From Actinomyces sp. (GTDB lineage Bacteria > Actinomycetota > Actinomycetes > Actinomycetales > Actinomycetaceae), in contig NZ_JAUMUL010000041.1 of NCBI RefSeq assembly GCF_030530635.1, forward strand, positions 1-31,574: a DNA stretch of 31,574 bases, in the 5' to 3' direction. The notes under the pieces were generated by a model. It searched no databases. It was not told the DNA's origin and saw nothing but the letters and a program-made list of their open reading frames with translations. Position 1 is the first letter of the stretch. Each line of letters begins with the position of its first letter. This document shows positions 7,268 to 16,182 of the stretch, in pieces. A program made the position numbers and the translations under genes.

Positions 7268-7957
7268 ATGGCCCGTCAATTCCACCGTCCCGCACGCCTC
7301 GATCCCGAGGCGGCCGAGAACATCGAGGGCGGCGTCGATACCGCCGTCGCCTCCGAACTTGCCCACCGGGCGGCACAGGCACTGGTCGGCGGCTTCCCGG
7401 AGGACGACCTCGAAGCTGATGCCTCCGTGGAGCGAATCACTCGCGACGGCGTAGCCGGAGCCGTCGCCGGTCACGGCGTCGACGCCGTCGCCGAGCTGTG
7501 GGCCGATTCTCCGGCCACGACGCTGCCGGGCGCACTTTGGCGGCTGTTCCTCGTGCGCGAGTGGATCCGTCGCGATCCGGATCTGGTCGAGCGGCGCTAC
7601 GCCACCGTCGTCGACCTGAGCACGATTGCGAGCGAGCCCGAGGCGGCCGCCGCCCGGGTCCGGCTCGACGCCGCCCTGGTAGACGCCCGGCGCGTACCGG
7701 CGCCGCAGGAGCTGCGCGCCGCCCTGGACGGCGTCCTGGGCGGCCAAGTCGACGGCTCCGTGCCGGCCCTGGTGCCGGTCCTGACGACCACGGCCGGCTT
7801 CCTGCGGGCGCTGGCAGCCGGCAGCAGCGCCGCCTGGATCGACGACGACGCCGACGAGCTAGCCCACCGGGTCACCCGCCGCGACTCCGCGCTCCTGACG
7901 ACGGCGGATGAGCTCGCCGAGGCGGCCCGGCGTGCCGGCGCCGGACTGTTGGACTGA
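7268..7957 (+). CDS. Conserved-looking hypothetical protein upstream of ppk1
   Basis: A 229-residue soluble, Ala/Asp/Arg-rich, mostly helical protein. The start ATG at 7268 has GAGGAG 7 nt upstream; the longer in-frame version from 7214 lacks a ribosome site. There is no signal peptide, membrane helix or catalytic motif. A run of acidic residues (WIDDDADE) occurs near residue 190. It lies 122 bp before ppk1 on the same strand. I do not recognise the family, and no function can be given. Confidence 0.65.
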   Translation: MARQFHRPARLDPEAAENIEGGVDTAVASELAHRAAQALVGGFPEDDLEADASVERITRDGVAGAVAGHGVDAVAELWADSPATTLPGALWRLFLVREWIRRDPDLVERRYATVVDLSTIASEPEAAAARVRLDAALVDARRVPAPQELRAALDGVLGGQVDGSVPALVPVLTTTAGFLRALAAGSSAAWIDDDADELAHRVTRRDSALLTTADELAEAARRAGAGLLD

Positions 7958-8079
7958 CTCCGCCCGCACCCGCCCGGCGCAACCGCCACCGACCGCTCTG
8001 GCCGCGGGCGCCCGTTCGCACAGGGTTCACCGGTGCCGTTCACTGCCCAATACCGGCTCAGACGTGGGACGATTCCCCC

Positions 8080-10737
8080 ATGACGACGCCCGACCAAGCA
8101 GCCACCCCCTCCACGACCTCGGCGCCACTGGCCTCCTTCCTGGGCGGCTGGGCCCGTGCCCAGGCCCGGCACGCGGCCGACCCGGGTTCCTCGCCGGTGA
8201 GTGCGGAGGAGGCGGGCGCGCGCATCGGGGCGTCGGCACTGGCGGCGGATGGGGAGGACGCCGTGGCATTGACCAAGGAGGATTTAGAGATCATCGAGGA
8301 TCATGTCATCGAGGCCGCCGATCCCCGTGATTTCGTGGACGATGACGCCGGTCCCCAGTATGAGGACGAGGACTTCGATGAGCATGCTCCCGCCTCGGGG
8401 ACCGATGGGGGCGATGGTGCGGCCCCGGTACCGCCTCCCGCCGTCAAGGGCGCAACCCGTCTTCCGGACTCCCCGGACCTCAATGCGGCCGATTCCGAAT
8501 CCGGTTCGGCGACGGCAGTGGCCGCCCCGCCCATGCGCTCGCGTACCGCGGCCGGAACCCCGGAGCCCGACCTTGCTGCCCGGAGCGGTGCCGATGCCGC
8601 CGACGTGCCCCGGCCGGAGGAAGAACTGCCGCCGCTGGAGTCCTTCACGGAGCGTTTCACGGACCGGGAGTTGACCTGGCTGGATTTCAACGAGCGTGTA
8701 CTGGAGCAGGCCGAGGACCAGAACCTGGAGCTGCTGGAGCGCGCCTGGTTCGCAGCGATCTTCTCCTCCAACCTGGACGAGTTCTACATGGTGCGAGTGG
8801 CCGGGCTCATGCGCCGCATCAAGGCCGGCATCACGCCGGTACGGGCCTCGGGTCTGGACGCCTATCAGGTGGTCGCCGCCATCACTGAACGAGCCAAGGA
8901 ACTCACCGCCCGGCAGGCGGCGCTGTTCCAGGAGGACATACGGCCCAAGCTGGCCGAGCACAACATTGAGATCCTCACCTGGGACGAGCTCGACCCCGAA
9001 CAGACCGAGAAGATCACCCGCTACTTCCGCCACCAGATCTTCCCGGTGCTCACGCCGCTGGCGGTCGACCCCTCCCACCCCTTCCCCTACATCTCCGGCC
9101 TTTCGTTGAACCTCGCGGTGCTGCTGCGCAACCCCAGGTCTGGAAAGGAGCACTTCGCCCGGGTGAAGGTGCCGCCGTCGCTGCCGCGCCTGATCACCGT
9201 GCCCGGGCGCGAACTCGATCCGAAGAACAAACGCGCCGGCACCGCCTTCATCCCCATTGAGATCGTCATCGCCCAGCACCTGGACCACCTGTTCCCGGGA
9301 ATGGACATCCTCGAGCACCACCTGTTCCGCGTCACCCGCAATGAGAACCTCGAGGTGGAGGAGGATGATGCCGAGAACCTCCTGACGGCCATGGAGAAGG
9401 AACTGGAGCGCCGTCGTTTCGGTGCGAGTGTGCGCCTGGAGGTTGAGGACACCATCAGCCCCTTCGTGCGCCGCTATCTGGTGCGCGCCCTGGGCCTGCG
9501 TGACGACGACGTGTTCGAACTGCCGCCGCCGTTGGACCTGACCAGCCTCAACCAGCTCCACGACATGGACATCCCGGATCTGAAGTATCCGCGCTTCGTG
9601 CCGGTGACCGCCGCCGGGCTGGCGCCGGAGGAGTCCAGTTCCGCTGGTGACGTTTTCGCCGCCATGCGCGAACGCGACGTGCTCCTGCACCACCCGTATG
9701 ACTCCTTCTCCACCTCCGTGCAGGAGTTCATCTCCCAGGCGGCCGCCGACCCCAAAGTCCTGGCCATAAAGCAGACCCTGTACCGCACCAGCGGCGACTC
9801 GCCGATCGTGGACGCCCTGATTGAGGCCGCCGAGGCCGGCAAGCAGGTGGTGGCGATCGTGGAGATCAAGGCCCGCTTCGATGAGGAGAACAACATCACC
9901 TGGGCGCGTAAGCTCGAACGCGCCGGCGTGCACGTCGTCTACGGCATGGTCGGGCTCAAGACCCACTGCAAGCTGCTGCTGGTGGTCCGGCAGGAGTCGG
10001 ACGGGCTGCGCCGCTACTGCCACGTCGGCACCGGCAACTACCATCCCAAGACCGCCCGTGGCTATGAGGACCTGGGTCTGCTTACGACGGACCGCGATGT
10101 CGCTCAGGACCTGACCACCCTGTTCAACCAGCTGTCGGGATACGCGCCGCGCGCCCGCTTCCGTCGCCTGCTCGTGGCTCCGCGTACCGTGCGTGACGGC
10201 CTCATCGAGCGCATAGACCGGGAGATCGCCAACAAGCGCGCCGGCAAGCCCGCCTGGATCCGCATCAAGGTCAACTCGATCATCGATGAGGCCTGCATCG
10301 ACGCCCTCTACCGGGCCGGCCGGGCCGGGGTCGACGTCGACATCGTGGTGCGGGGCATCTGCGGCCTGCGCGCCGGAGTACCGGGTCTGAGCGAGAACAT
10401 CCGGGTACGCTCGATCCTGGGGCGCTATCTGGAGCACTCCCGCATCTTCGCCTTCTGCAACGACGGTGACACCGACCTGTTCATCGGGTCTGCCGACCTG
10501 ATGCACCGCAACCTGGACCGTCGGGTGGAGGCGCTCGTGCGCATCACCGACCCGGTGATGATCGGGCAGCTGGAGTGGCTCGTCACTCATGCCGCCAGCG
10601 ACGCCGTCTCCTCCTGGTGGCTCAACCCCGATGGCACCTGGACCCGTCACACCCACGACGCCGACGGCAATCGGCTCGAGGACATCCAGACCACCTTGAT
10701 GACCTGGGCGCGTTCACGCCTGCGGGCCGGGCACTGA
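8080..10737 (+). CDS. ppk1: Polyphosphate kinase 1 with long N-terminal extension
   Basis: Makes inorganic polyphosphate from ATP, reversibly, via a phosphohistidine. The family core starts near residue 189 (FTDRELTWLDFNERVLEQA) and runs through NLDEFYMVRVAG to the two phospholipase-D-like domains. His629 (LKTHCKLLLV) and His648 (CHVGTGNYHP) correspond by motif and 19-residue spacing to E. coli His435 and His454. The first ~185 residues are acidic and low-complexity, with no recognised domain, and make the protein 885 residues against about 690-740 in typical members. No Shine-Dalgarno precedes the ATG. The downstream mutT1 gene starts 19 bp after the stop, so the two may be cotranscribed; both act in phosphate and nucleotide metabolism. 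Confidence 0.95.
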   Translation: MTTPDQAATPSTTSAPLASFLGGWARAQARHAADPGSSPVSAEEAGARIGASALAADGEDAVALTKEDLEIIEDHVIEAADPRDFVDDDAGPQYEDEDFDEHAPASGTDGGDGAAPVPPPAVKGATRLPDSPDLNAADSESGSATAVAAPPMRSRTAAGTPEPDLAARSGADAADVPRPEEELPPLESFTERFTDRELTWLDFNERVLEQAEDQNLELLERAWFAAIFSSNLDEFYMVRVAGLMRRIKAGITPVRASGLDAYQVVAAITERAKELTARQAALFQEDIRPKLAEHNIEILTWDELDPEQTEKITRYFRHQIFPVLTPLAVDPSHPFPYISGLSLNLAVLLRNPRSGKEHFARVKVPPSLPRLITVPGRELDPKNKRAGTAFIPIEIVIAQHLDHLFPGMDILEHHLFRVTRNENLEVEEDDAENLLTAMEKELERRRFGASVRLEVEDTISPFVRRYLVRALGLRDDDVFELPPPLDLTSLNQLHDMDIPDLKYPRFVPVTAAGLAPEESSSAGDVFAAMRERDVLLHHPYDSFSTSVQEFISQAAADPKVLAIKQTLYRTSGDSPIVDALIEAAEAGKQVVAIVEIKARFDEENNITWARKLERAGVHVVYGMVGLKTHCKLLLVVRQESDGLRRYCHVGTGNYHPKTARGYEDLGLLTTDRDVAQDLTTLFNQLSGYAPRARFRRLLVAPRTVRDGLIERIDREIANKRAGKPAWIRIKVNSIIDEACIDALYRAGRAGVDVDIVVRGICGLRAGVPGLSENIRVRSILGRYLEHSRIFAFCNDGDTDLFIGSADLMHRNLDRRVEALVRITDPVMIGQLEWLVTHAASDAVSSWWLNPDGTWTRHTHDADGNRLEDIQTTLMTWARSRLRAGH

Positions 10738-10756
10738 TAAGCGGGAACCACCACAT

Positions 10757-11779
10757 ATGGCAGGTAAGTCCGTAACGAAGAGACGCATAGTCAGAGCCGC
10801 GGGCGCCCTCGTGTGGCGCGAGTCGAAGGGGCACTTGGAGGTGCTGCTCGTCCACCGGCCCGGCTACAACGATTGGTCCTTCCCCAAGGGAAAAGTCGAG
10901 CCCAGGGAGTCGGTGCGCACCTGCGCGGTGCGGGAGGTCGCCGAGGAGACCGGTGTCCAGGTCGCGCTCGGGCAGCCACTGGACACCATCCGCTACAAGC
11001 TCTCCGACGGATGCCGCAAGGAGGTGCACTACTGGGTCGCCCGTGAACTGGCGGAGGACAGTCCGGCCTTGCTCGCCCGCAGCCCGATCAAGCCGGCCCC
11101 ACGATCCGAAATAGACGGTGTGGAGTGGGTGCGCGTGAAGAAGGCCCGAAACCTGCTTACCCACTCCCTGGACCGCGACCTGCTGGGTTCCCTGGTGGAC
11201 CTGTGGGAGGACGGCAAACTCGACACCTGGACCTTCGTCCTCGTGCGCCACGCCCGCGCCGTCAAGCGTTCAGTGTGGAACCGCCCCCACCAGCGCGACG
11301 CCGAAACGGATGAGGCCACCCGCCCCCTGACCCAGGACCAGGGGGAGGTGCGGGCCCGGGCGCTGGTGCCGGTGCTGGCCGCATACGGGGTCGCCCAGGT
11401 GATCACCAGTCCGTGGCGGCGCTGCCATGACACGGTCGCCCCCTACACGCGAGCGGCCGGGATCGAACTGGTCACCGAGTCGGCGCTGACGGAGGCCGCA
11501 CATGCGGCCAAGCCGAAGGCCGCGCGCAAGGTCGTGTCCAAGGTGCTGCGGAGCCGTGACGCGCCGGTCGCCGTGTGCACCCACCGGCCGGTGCTGCCCA
11601 CCGTCATGGAGGCCATCTCCGAGTACGCTCCCGGCAAGCTGCTGCGTTCGGTCCCGGATCAGGACCCGTGGTTGAAGACCGGGGAGATCATGGTGGTGCA
11701 TATGGCGCGGCGCCCGCGCGGCAAGATCCGTGCCGTGGCCATTGAGAAGCAGCGTCCGGTGCTTTCTGAGGGCCGCTGA
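10757..11779 (+). CDS. mutT1: MutT1-type NUDIX hydrolase fused to histidine phosphatase
   Basis: 340 residues in two domains. The NUDIX box covers residues 45-67, with E51, R59, E60, E63, E64 and G66 all in the GX5EX7REUXEEXGU pattern. A histidine-phosphatase domain begins with VRHARA (Arg164, His165), followed by SPWRRCHDT and a second histidine in CTHRPVLP. Mycobacterial MutT1 has this architecture; it hydrolyses 8-oxo-(d)GTP and diadenosine polyphosphates, protecting the nucleotide pool. It follows ppk1, as mutT1 neighbours ppk1 in M. tuberculosis. Substrate is by analogy. Confidence 0.9.
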   Translation: MAGKSVTKRRIVRAAGALVWRESKGHLEVLLVHRPGYNDWSFPKGKVEPRESVRTCAVREVAEETGVQVALGQPLDTIRYKLSDGCRKEVHYWVARELAEDSPALLARSPIKPAPRSEIDGVEWVRVKKARNLLTHSLDRDLLGSLVDLWEDGKLDTWTFVLVRHARAVKRSVWNRPHQRDAETDEATRPLTQDQGEVRARALVPVLAAYGVAQVITSPWRRCHDTVAPYTRAAGIELVTESALTEAAHAAKPKAARKVVSKVLRSRDAPVAVCTHRPVLPTVMEAISEYAPGKLLRSVPDQDPWLKTGEIMVVHMARRPRGKIRAVAIEKQRPVLSEGR

Positions 11780-11977
11780 CGGGGTCCCACCCGCGATCGC
11801 CGCCTCTTGAAGCACCCGAACGGCGTCGATGGCCCGATCCACCCGGGCGTGAAAGAGCCTGGAGGTGACGTCGGGCCGGAGAGCGCCAGTCGGCGCGATG
11901 GCCGCTCGTGGCGGCTTATGTTGGAGCCCGGGGCCCGTCGCGGCCCGACGCCGCAACCAGGTTAATACAACTGGGGC
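11780..11977. terminator. Gap between convergent mutT1 and jetC, with weak hairpin
   Basis: 198 bp in which a jetD gene or fragment would be expected but is not seen. A small hairpin GCCGC-TCGTG-GCGGC lies at 11901-11915 and could act in both directions; it has no strong T-run. No RNA gene or start codon with a ribosome site was found. Confidence 0.35.
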
Positions 11978-14900
11978 TCAGGCGACGACCTCGTCCAGGC
12001 CGATTTTAAGCTTCTCCCAGGAGCGCCCCTTGGTGTCCTTGAGGATGTCGTACTCGACGTCGACATGCGGCTCGATGGCGCTGTACTTGTCGTTGGGAGC
12101 GCCGATCACGAGTTGGAAGCCCAGGCCTCGCCAGGCGCCGATGGCCCGCTTGGTGAAGTGGGCGTCCGCCTTGATCAGGGCCTCGTCGAGGAAGACGACG
12201 GCGTACCGCGGCCGCTCGGCGGCGGCGTCGCCCAGCTGGTAGCGCAGGGCCGCCCCCACGATGAAGGCGATCAGCTCCTGCGACTCCCCGCCGGACTTCT
12301 CCCCGATGTGGTCGTACAGGGCAGCATGCGCACCGGTGGCCGCGTGGACCTTCTCGGCGCTGATGCGTACATGGTTGCGCACATCCACGAGCGTGCTGAA
12401 GTCGGGGGCGGACCGCCGGATGCGGTCGATCAGCCGTGACATGCGCACATACGCCTGCGCCCGCCGGGCCTCGGTGTCGGCCGCCTCGATTAGGGCGCGC
12501 ACCTCGCGCAGGTCCCTGCGGAAACGTGACCGCACCCGCGACTGGTTCTCCCGCAGGTTGATCTGCAGTCGGTGGGCGTCGTCGTAGAACGGCAGATCGG
12601 CCATGATCCGGTTGACCGGCTCGATGCGCTCACGCACCTCCCGCAGCGCCCGCGCGAGTGCGGAGTCCAGGTTGGCCAAGTCATTGCCGGACAGCCGCAG
12701 CAGGCTGTTGCGCCACTGCTCCTCAAGTTCATGCAGGCCGGAGGTCTCCAGGTCGGTGAGTATCCGTTCGAAGTCCCGGTAGGAGGTCTCCGGGTCGGCC
12801 CGCAGGCCCGGGTTGGGCCAGGCATCCAGGAAGGACTCCAGGGCGTGGCGCAGTGCGGCACGCTGCTCGTCCAGGGTGGTGCGGGCGTTGGCCCGGTCTT
12901 CCTTCAGTAGACGCGCCCCGGCGGCCAGTGCCGTGTCGAAGTGCTCCAGGCGCCGGAGCGGGTCCAGTTCCGCGGCGGCGGGTGTCGGCGCGAAACGCCC
13001 GGACAGGTACTCGCGCTCATCGTCGGTTAAGACCTCCCCGTTCTCTTGCGCCTCGTCCAGCAGGCCCTGGGCCTCGTCGACGGCGTCGGAGGTCACCGCC
13101 CAGCGCTCCGCCAGCGCCTCCTGATCCGCCCGGGCCCGGCCGACCTGTTGCTGGAACTCCTGCACCTTCCGGCCCAGTTCGTCCACCTTGCGGCGCAGAG
13201 AGGTCACCTCCGGATTGTCGGTGGACGCCTCGGCGACGACGCCGCCCCAGCGCGCCTGCTCCTGCTCCAGTGCCCGGACGTCGATCTGCTCCCAGCCGGT
13301 GTCCAGTACACGCCGGTAGGCGGCGCGATGCGCCTCGACGTCGTCGAGAGCCCGTTCGGCCCGCTCGCGGGCGGCCTCGGCCCGCGTCAGGTCCGCGGCC
13401 AGGCGCTCCTCCTCCTGTGCGAGTTCGGCCAGGCGCCGCCGACTGGAGAATCCCAGTACGTTGGACCGGCCGTGACCGCCGTGCGCGCCCCGGTTGCCCT
13501 GCGACATCTGCCCGGTGATGGTCAGCGCGCGGGCGTGGGAGGCGAGTTGGTCCGGGGAGTCCACACAGACGAAGGCGAAGCGCTGCTCCAGGCGCTCCTT
13601 GAGCCAACCGGTGAACTCCGTATCCCGGTACTCCAACCTGCCCGGGAGACTGTCCGGGTCCAACCGGCCCCGGTGCTGCACCCCGGTGCGCACACCCTCG
13701 TAGCGCAGTCGGGTGGACAGGCGCAACTCGTTGATCGCCCCGCGGAGGCGTCCCAGTTGGGTGGCGTCGATCAGCAGGGTCGTCGCGAAGCCGCCCAGCG
13801 CCAGGTTGAAGGCCTCTCGCCACGGCTCGTACTCGGCGCGCACCTCCACCAGCTCCCCGACGAAGGGCAGCTGCTGGATGTGCAGCCCCGCCGCCCGGGC
13901 GAGTTGCTCGCGTGCGGTGTGAAGCCCGGCCGGGATGGAGTCCTGGCGGCTGCGGGCCTGATCCTGCTCGGTACGCAGCCCTTCCAGCCGTCGGCGCAGC
14001 GCCTGAGCCTCGGCGTAGGCGCGACCGTGGTCGGTACGCGCCGAGCGTCTGGTGTCGGAGTCCGCCAGGGCGGCCTGGGCGCGTTCGCGCAGGTCCTCGA
14101 AGTCTTTCCGCCCGGTGATCTGGGTCCCCAGACAGGCGGTGGCCTCCGCAAAGGCCCGGTGTGCTGCCCGCACCTCCTCCAGTCTGCGCTCGGTCTGCCG
14201 CAGTTCCCGCTCGGCGGTCTCCAGCCGGGCGCCACCGGAGCTGCGCAGCACCTCCCGGGCGGCCTCATACTCCGCCTCGGCCGCGGAGGCGGTGGCGGCC
14301 GAGGCGGCGACCTGCGCGTCCGCGGTGCTCTTGCGGCGGCGCAGCTCCTCCTCAGCCGCGCGCAGCAGGCTCAACCGGTACTCGGCGCGCCACCTGCCGG
14401 CGCGTGAATCTGGTTGGGAGAAGTCACCGACCGCGTCAAGCAGCTCCAGGCGTCGGGCGGCGGCGTCGATGCGGGCGCGCATGGTGCGGATGGGGCTGAG
14501 GGCGTGCACCTGCTTCTGTGCGGTGATCATGCGGTCGCGGGTCGCCTGGAGCTCGTCGAAGTGAGAGACGACGGCGTCGGCGGTGGCGAGCGTAGCCGGC
14601 TCCTCCAGCACCATGCGCTTGTAGAGCTCGTCCACGGTGGTGATCTGCTGGCCGGCCTGAATCCGGGCCAGCAGACTCATGGCCTTGGTGCCGGAGCCGG
14701 CGGCCCCGATTCCCAACACCGAGTAGATGCGGGCGAGAAACTCGCGGTCGGTGGGCTGGGTCTCCACCCCGGCCTCCCTGATCGCCGCCGCGCCCAGCCG
14801 GTGGGCGGCCGCCTCCTCCAGGCGGGTCAGCTCGAAGGGGCCGTCGACGGTTCCGCGTATCTTGACTGTGTCATCCACGCCCCTGGCGGAGGCCGGGATG

Positions 14901-15337
14901 TACCAGGCCCGCAGGGCGGTGAAGCGGGAGCCGTCGTGGTCCAGCCAGGTCATGGCCACGGCCGTCCAGGTGTCCTCGCCGTCGCCACGCAGCACCCGCA
15001 TCCGGGTGCCGTCCTCGGTGCGCGACTCATCGAGCTTGCCGCGGCCGTAGGACAGGATGTTGCGCTGTTCTCCGCTGCGCGCCCGCCCGGTGACTCCAGC
15101 GTTGGAGGCGCCGTTGAAGGGCGTGGTGTGCGGCATCATCAGTGCGATATAGGCATCCATGAGGGTGGACTTGCCGGAGCCGGAGCCGCCGCACAGGAGT
15201 GTTGCGGTGGGGGAGAACCGCACCCGGTGGTAGCCGTCGTAACCTCCCCAGTTAATCAGTTGCAGCTCCTGGGCGAGCCACTGCTGCCCGCGGGAGGCGG
15301 CGGGAATCAGGCCGAACAGGGTGTCGATCATCGTCAT
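11978..15337 (-). CDS. jetC: JetC: SMC-like ATPase (MukB/MksB type)
   Basis: A 1119-residue SMC-like ATPase. Walker A is GGSGSGKST at residues 50-58. Long Glu/Arg/Ala-rich coiled coils flank a hinge-like centre. The C-terminal half-site has the signature SGGESQ from 1015 and Walker B AVVFLDEA with D1051/E1052, then the JetC-typical APNDKY motif. In Wadjet systems JetC with JetA and JetB extrudes DNA loops and senses small circles; the MksB relatives organise chromosomes. ATG 15337 overlaps the jetB stop (ATGA), with GGGAG 7 nt upstream. All ATPase motifs look intact. The usual jetD partner does not follow it. Confidence 0.92.
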   Translation of the reverse strand: MTMIDTLFGLIPAASRGQQWLAQELQLINWGGYDGYHRVRFSPTATLLCGGSGSGKSTLMDAYIALMMPHTTPFNGASNAGVTGRARSGEQRNILSYGRGKLDESRTEDGTRMRVLRGDGEDTWTAVAMTWLDHDGSRFTALRAWYIPASARGVDDTVKIRGTVDGPFELTRLEEAAAHRLGAAAIREAGVETQPTDREFLARIYSVLGIGAAGSGTKAMSLLARIQAGQQITTVDELYKRMVLEEPATLATADAVVSHFDELQATRDRMITAQKQVHALSPIRTMRARIDAAARRLELLDAVGDFSQPDSRAGRWRAEYRLSLLRAAEEELRRRKSTADAQVAASAATASAAEAEYEAAREVLRSSGGARLETAERELRQTERRLEEVRAAHRAFAEATACLGTQITGRKDFEDLRERAQAALADSDTRRSARTDHGRAYAEAQALRRRLEGLRTEQDQARSRQDSIPAGLHTAREQLARAAGLHIQQLPFVGELVEVRAEYEPWREAFNLALGGFATTLLIDATQLGRLRGAINELRLSTRLRYEGVRTGVQHRGRLDPDSLPGRLEYRDTEFTGWLKERLEQRFAFVCVDSPDQLASHARALTITGQMSQGNRGAHGGHGRSNVLGFSSRRRLAELAQEEERLAADLTRAEAARERAERALDDVEAHRAAYRRVLDTGWEQIDVRALEQEQARWGGVVAEASTDNPEVTSLRRKVDELGRKVQEFQQQVGRARADQEALAERWAVTSDAVDEAQGLLDEAQENGEVLTDDEREYLSGRFAPTPAAAELDPLRRLEHFDTALAAGARLLKEDRANARTTLDEQRAALRHALESFLDAWPNPGLRADPETSYRDFERILTDLETSGLHELEEQWRNSLLRLSGNDLANLDSALARALREVRERIEPVNRIMADLPFYDDAHRLQINLRENQSRVRSRFRRDLREVRALIEAADTEARRAQAYVRMSRLIDRIRRSAPDFSTLVDVRNHVRISAEKVHAATGAHAALYDHIGEKSGGESQELIAFIVGAALRYQLGDAAAERPRYAVVFLDEALIKADAHFTKRAIGAWRGLGFQLVIGAPNDKYSAIEPHVDVEYDILKDTKGRSWEKLKIGLDEVVA

Positions 15338-16182
15338 GGGCGGGCTCCCGCGGAATCGGGCGCGGCTGTGCGCATGGTATCGGCGGCCGTGAACAGGGGG
15401 TCGGGCTCCGGCTGCTGCGGTGTGGTGGGCGACTCGGCGGCCTCACTTGGTTCAGTGGGGGCGGCTTCGGGCGGCTCGGGGGCCTCGGCATCCAAGTCCT
15501 CCAGCGACTCCAGCCCCGCCTGTGTCCGCAGCCAGGTATCGAGCTGCTTGAGTCGCTCGGCACTCAGGATGATCTCAATGACCGGGGTGATGCGGAAGCG
15601 GCCGGCCGACTCCTCCTCGATCAATCCGTCAGTCGCGAGCCGGTCCAGAGCATTGCGGATGGTCCGCTGGCGCCGGGCGGTCTCCCGGTCGGCATGGGTG
15701 AAATAGCTCAGGGCCGTCTGCTCGACGTCCTCGGCGTCCACCAGCACCGCGCCCTCACCCGCCGTCGACTCACGCTGATACACGGCACGCAGGTAGATCA
15801 ACACCAGGGTTTCGGCGCGCGTGTAAGGCTTGTCGCGCAGCAGGACCGGAGCCTCGATCCCCTCGGTGCGCACCTGCTGCTTGTAGGCCACGCCCCGGTC
15901 GGGGTCGACCACCAGACGGATGAACAGGTCGTGGAGCCGGGATTCGATGACCTGCTGGTTGTCCAACAGGATGCGCCAGTCCTCCCGGTTGCGCTCAGCG
16001 TGAAGGAAGCGGTCGCGCAGGAGCCGCACCAGTACACGCCGCACGGGCGCCTCCAGGGTGCCGCGGTCGCCGGGATAGTACTCCGCGGGGTCATCCTCCA
16101 TGGCAACCGGATCGATGAAGGCATCGGTTTGGGGCGCCTCGACCCGGGCGATCGCCTCGGCGGCGGGAGTGTGCTCGTTCAA
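15334..16182 (-). CDS. jetB: JetB: DUF4194 (MukE/MksE-like) subunit
   Basis: A 282-residue DUF4194-type protein corresponding to MukE, the winged-helix KITE subunit bridging kleisin and ATPase. Visible are a tandem winged-helix-rich core (LVRLLRDRFLHAERNREDWR, then ETLVLIYLRAVY, then TIRNALDRLATDGLI) and a Pro/Glu/Ala-rich tail from about residue 235. It starts on TTG at 16182, overlapping the jetA stop (TTGA), with GAGGA 7 nt upstream. The two 4-bp overlaps place jetA-jetB-jetC in one coupled operon. Confidence 0.88.
   Translation of the reverse strand: MNEHTPAAEAIARVEAPQTDAFIDPVAMEDDPAEYYPGDRGTLEAPVRRVLVRLLRDRFLHAERNREDWRILLDNQQVIESRLHDLFIRLVVDPDRGVAYKQQVRTEGIEAPVLLRDKPYTRAETLVLIYLRAVYQRESTAGEGAVLVDAEDVEQTALSYFTHADRETARRQRTIRNALDRLATDGLIEEESAGRFRITPVIEIILSAERLKQLDTWLRTQAGLESLEDLDAEAPEPPEAAPTEPSEAAESPTTPQQPEPDPLFTAADTMRTAAPDSAGARP

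Noticed and set aside
8284..10656. A 790-codon open frame antisense to ppk1
   Set aside because: It mirrors the codon bias of the strongly supported PPK1 frame; its peptide is low-complexity and has no domain.
11780..11956. Possible jetD remnant (minus-strand peptide with LFHARVDRAIDAVRVLQEAA)
   Set aside because: Short, and it resembles no JetD segment I know; not enough to call a pseudogene.
13046..14407. A 453-codon open frame antisense to jetC
   Set aside because: Shadow of the coiled-coil coding region; no start signal or known motif.
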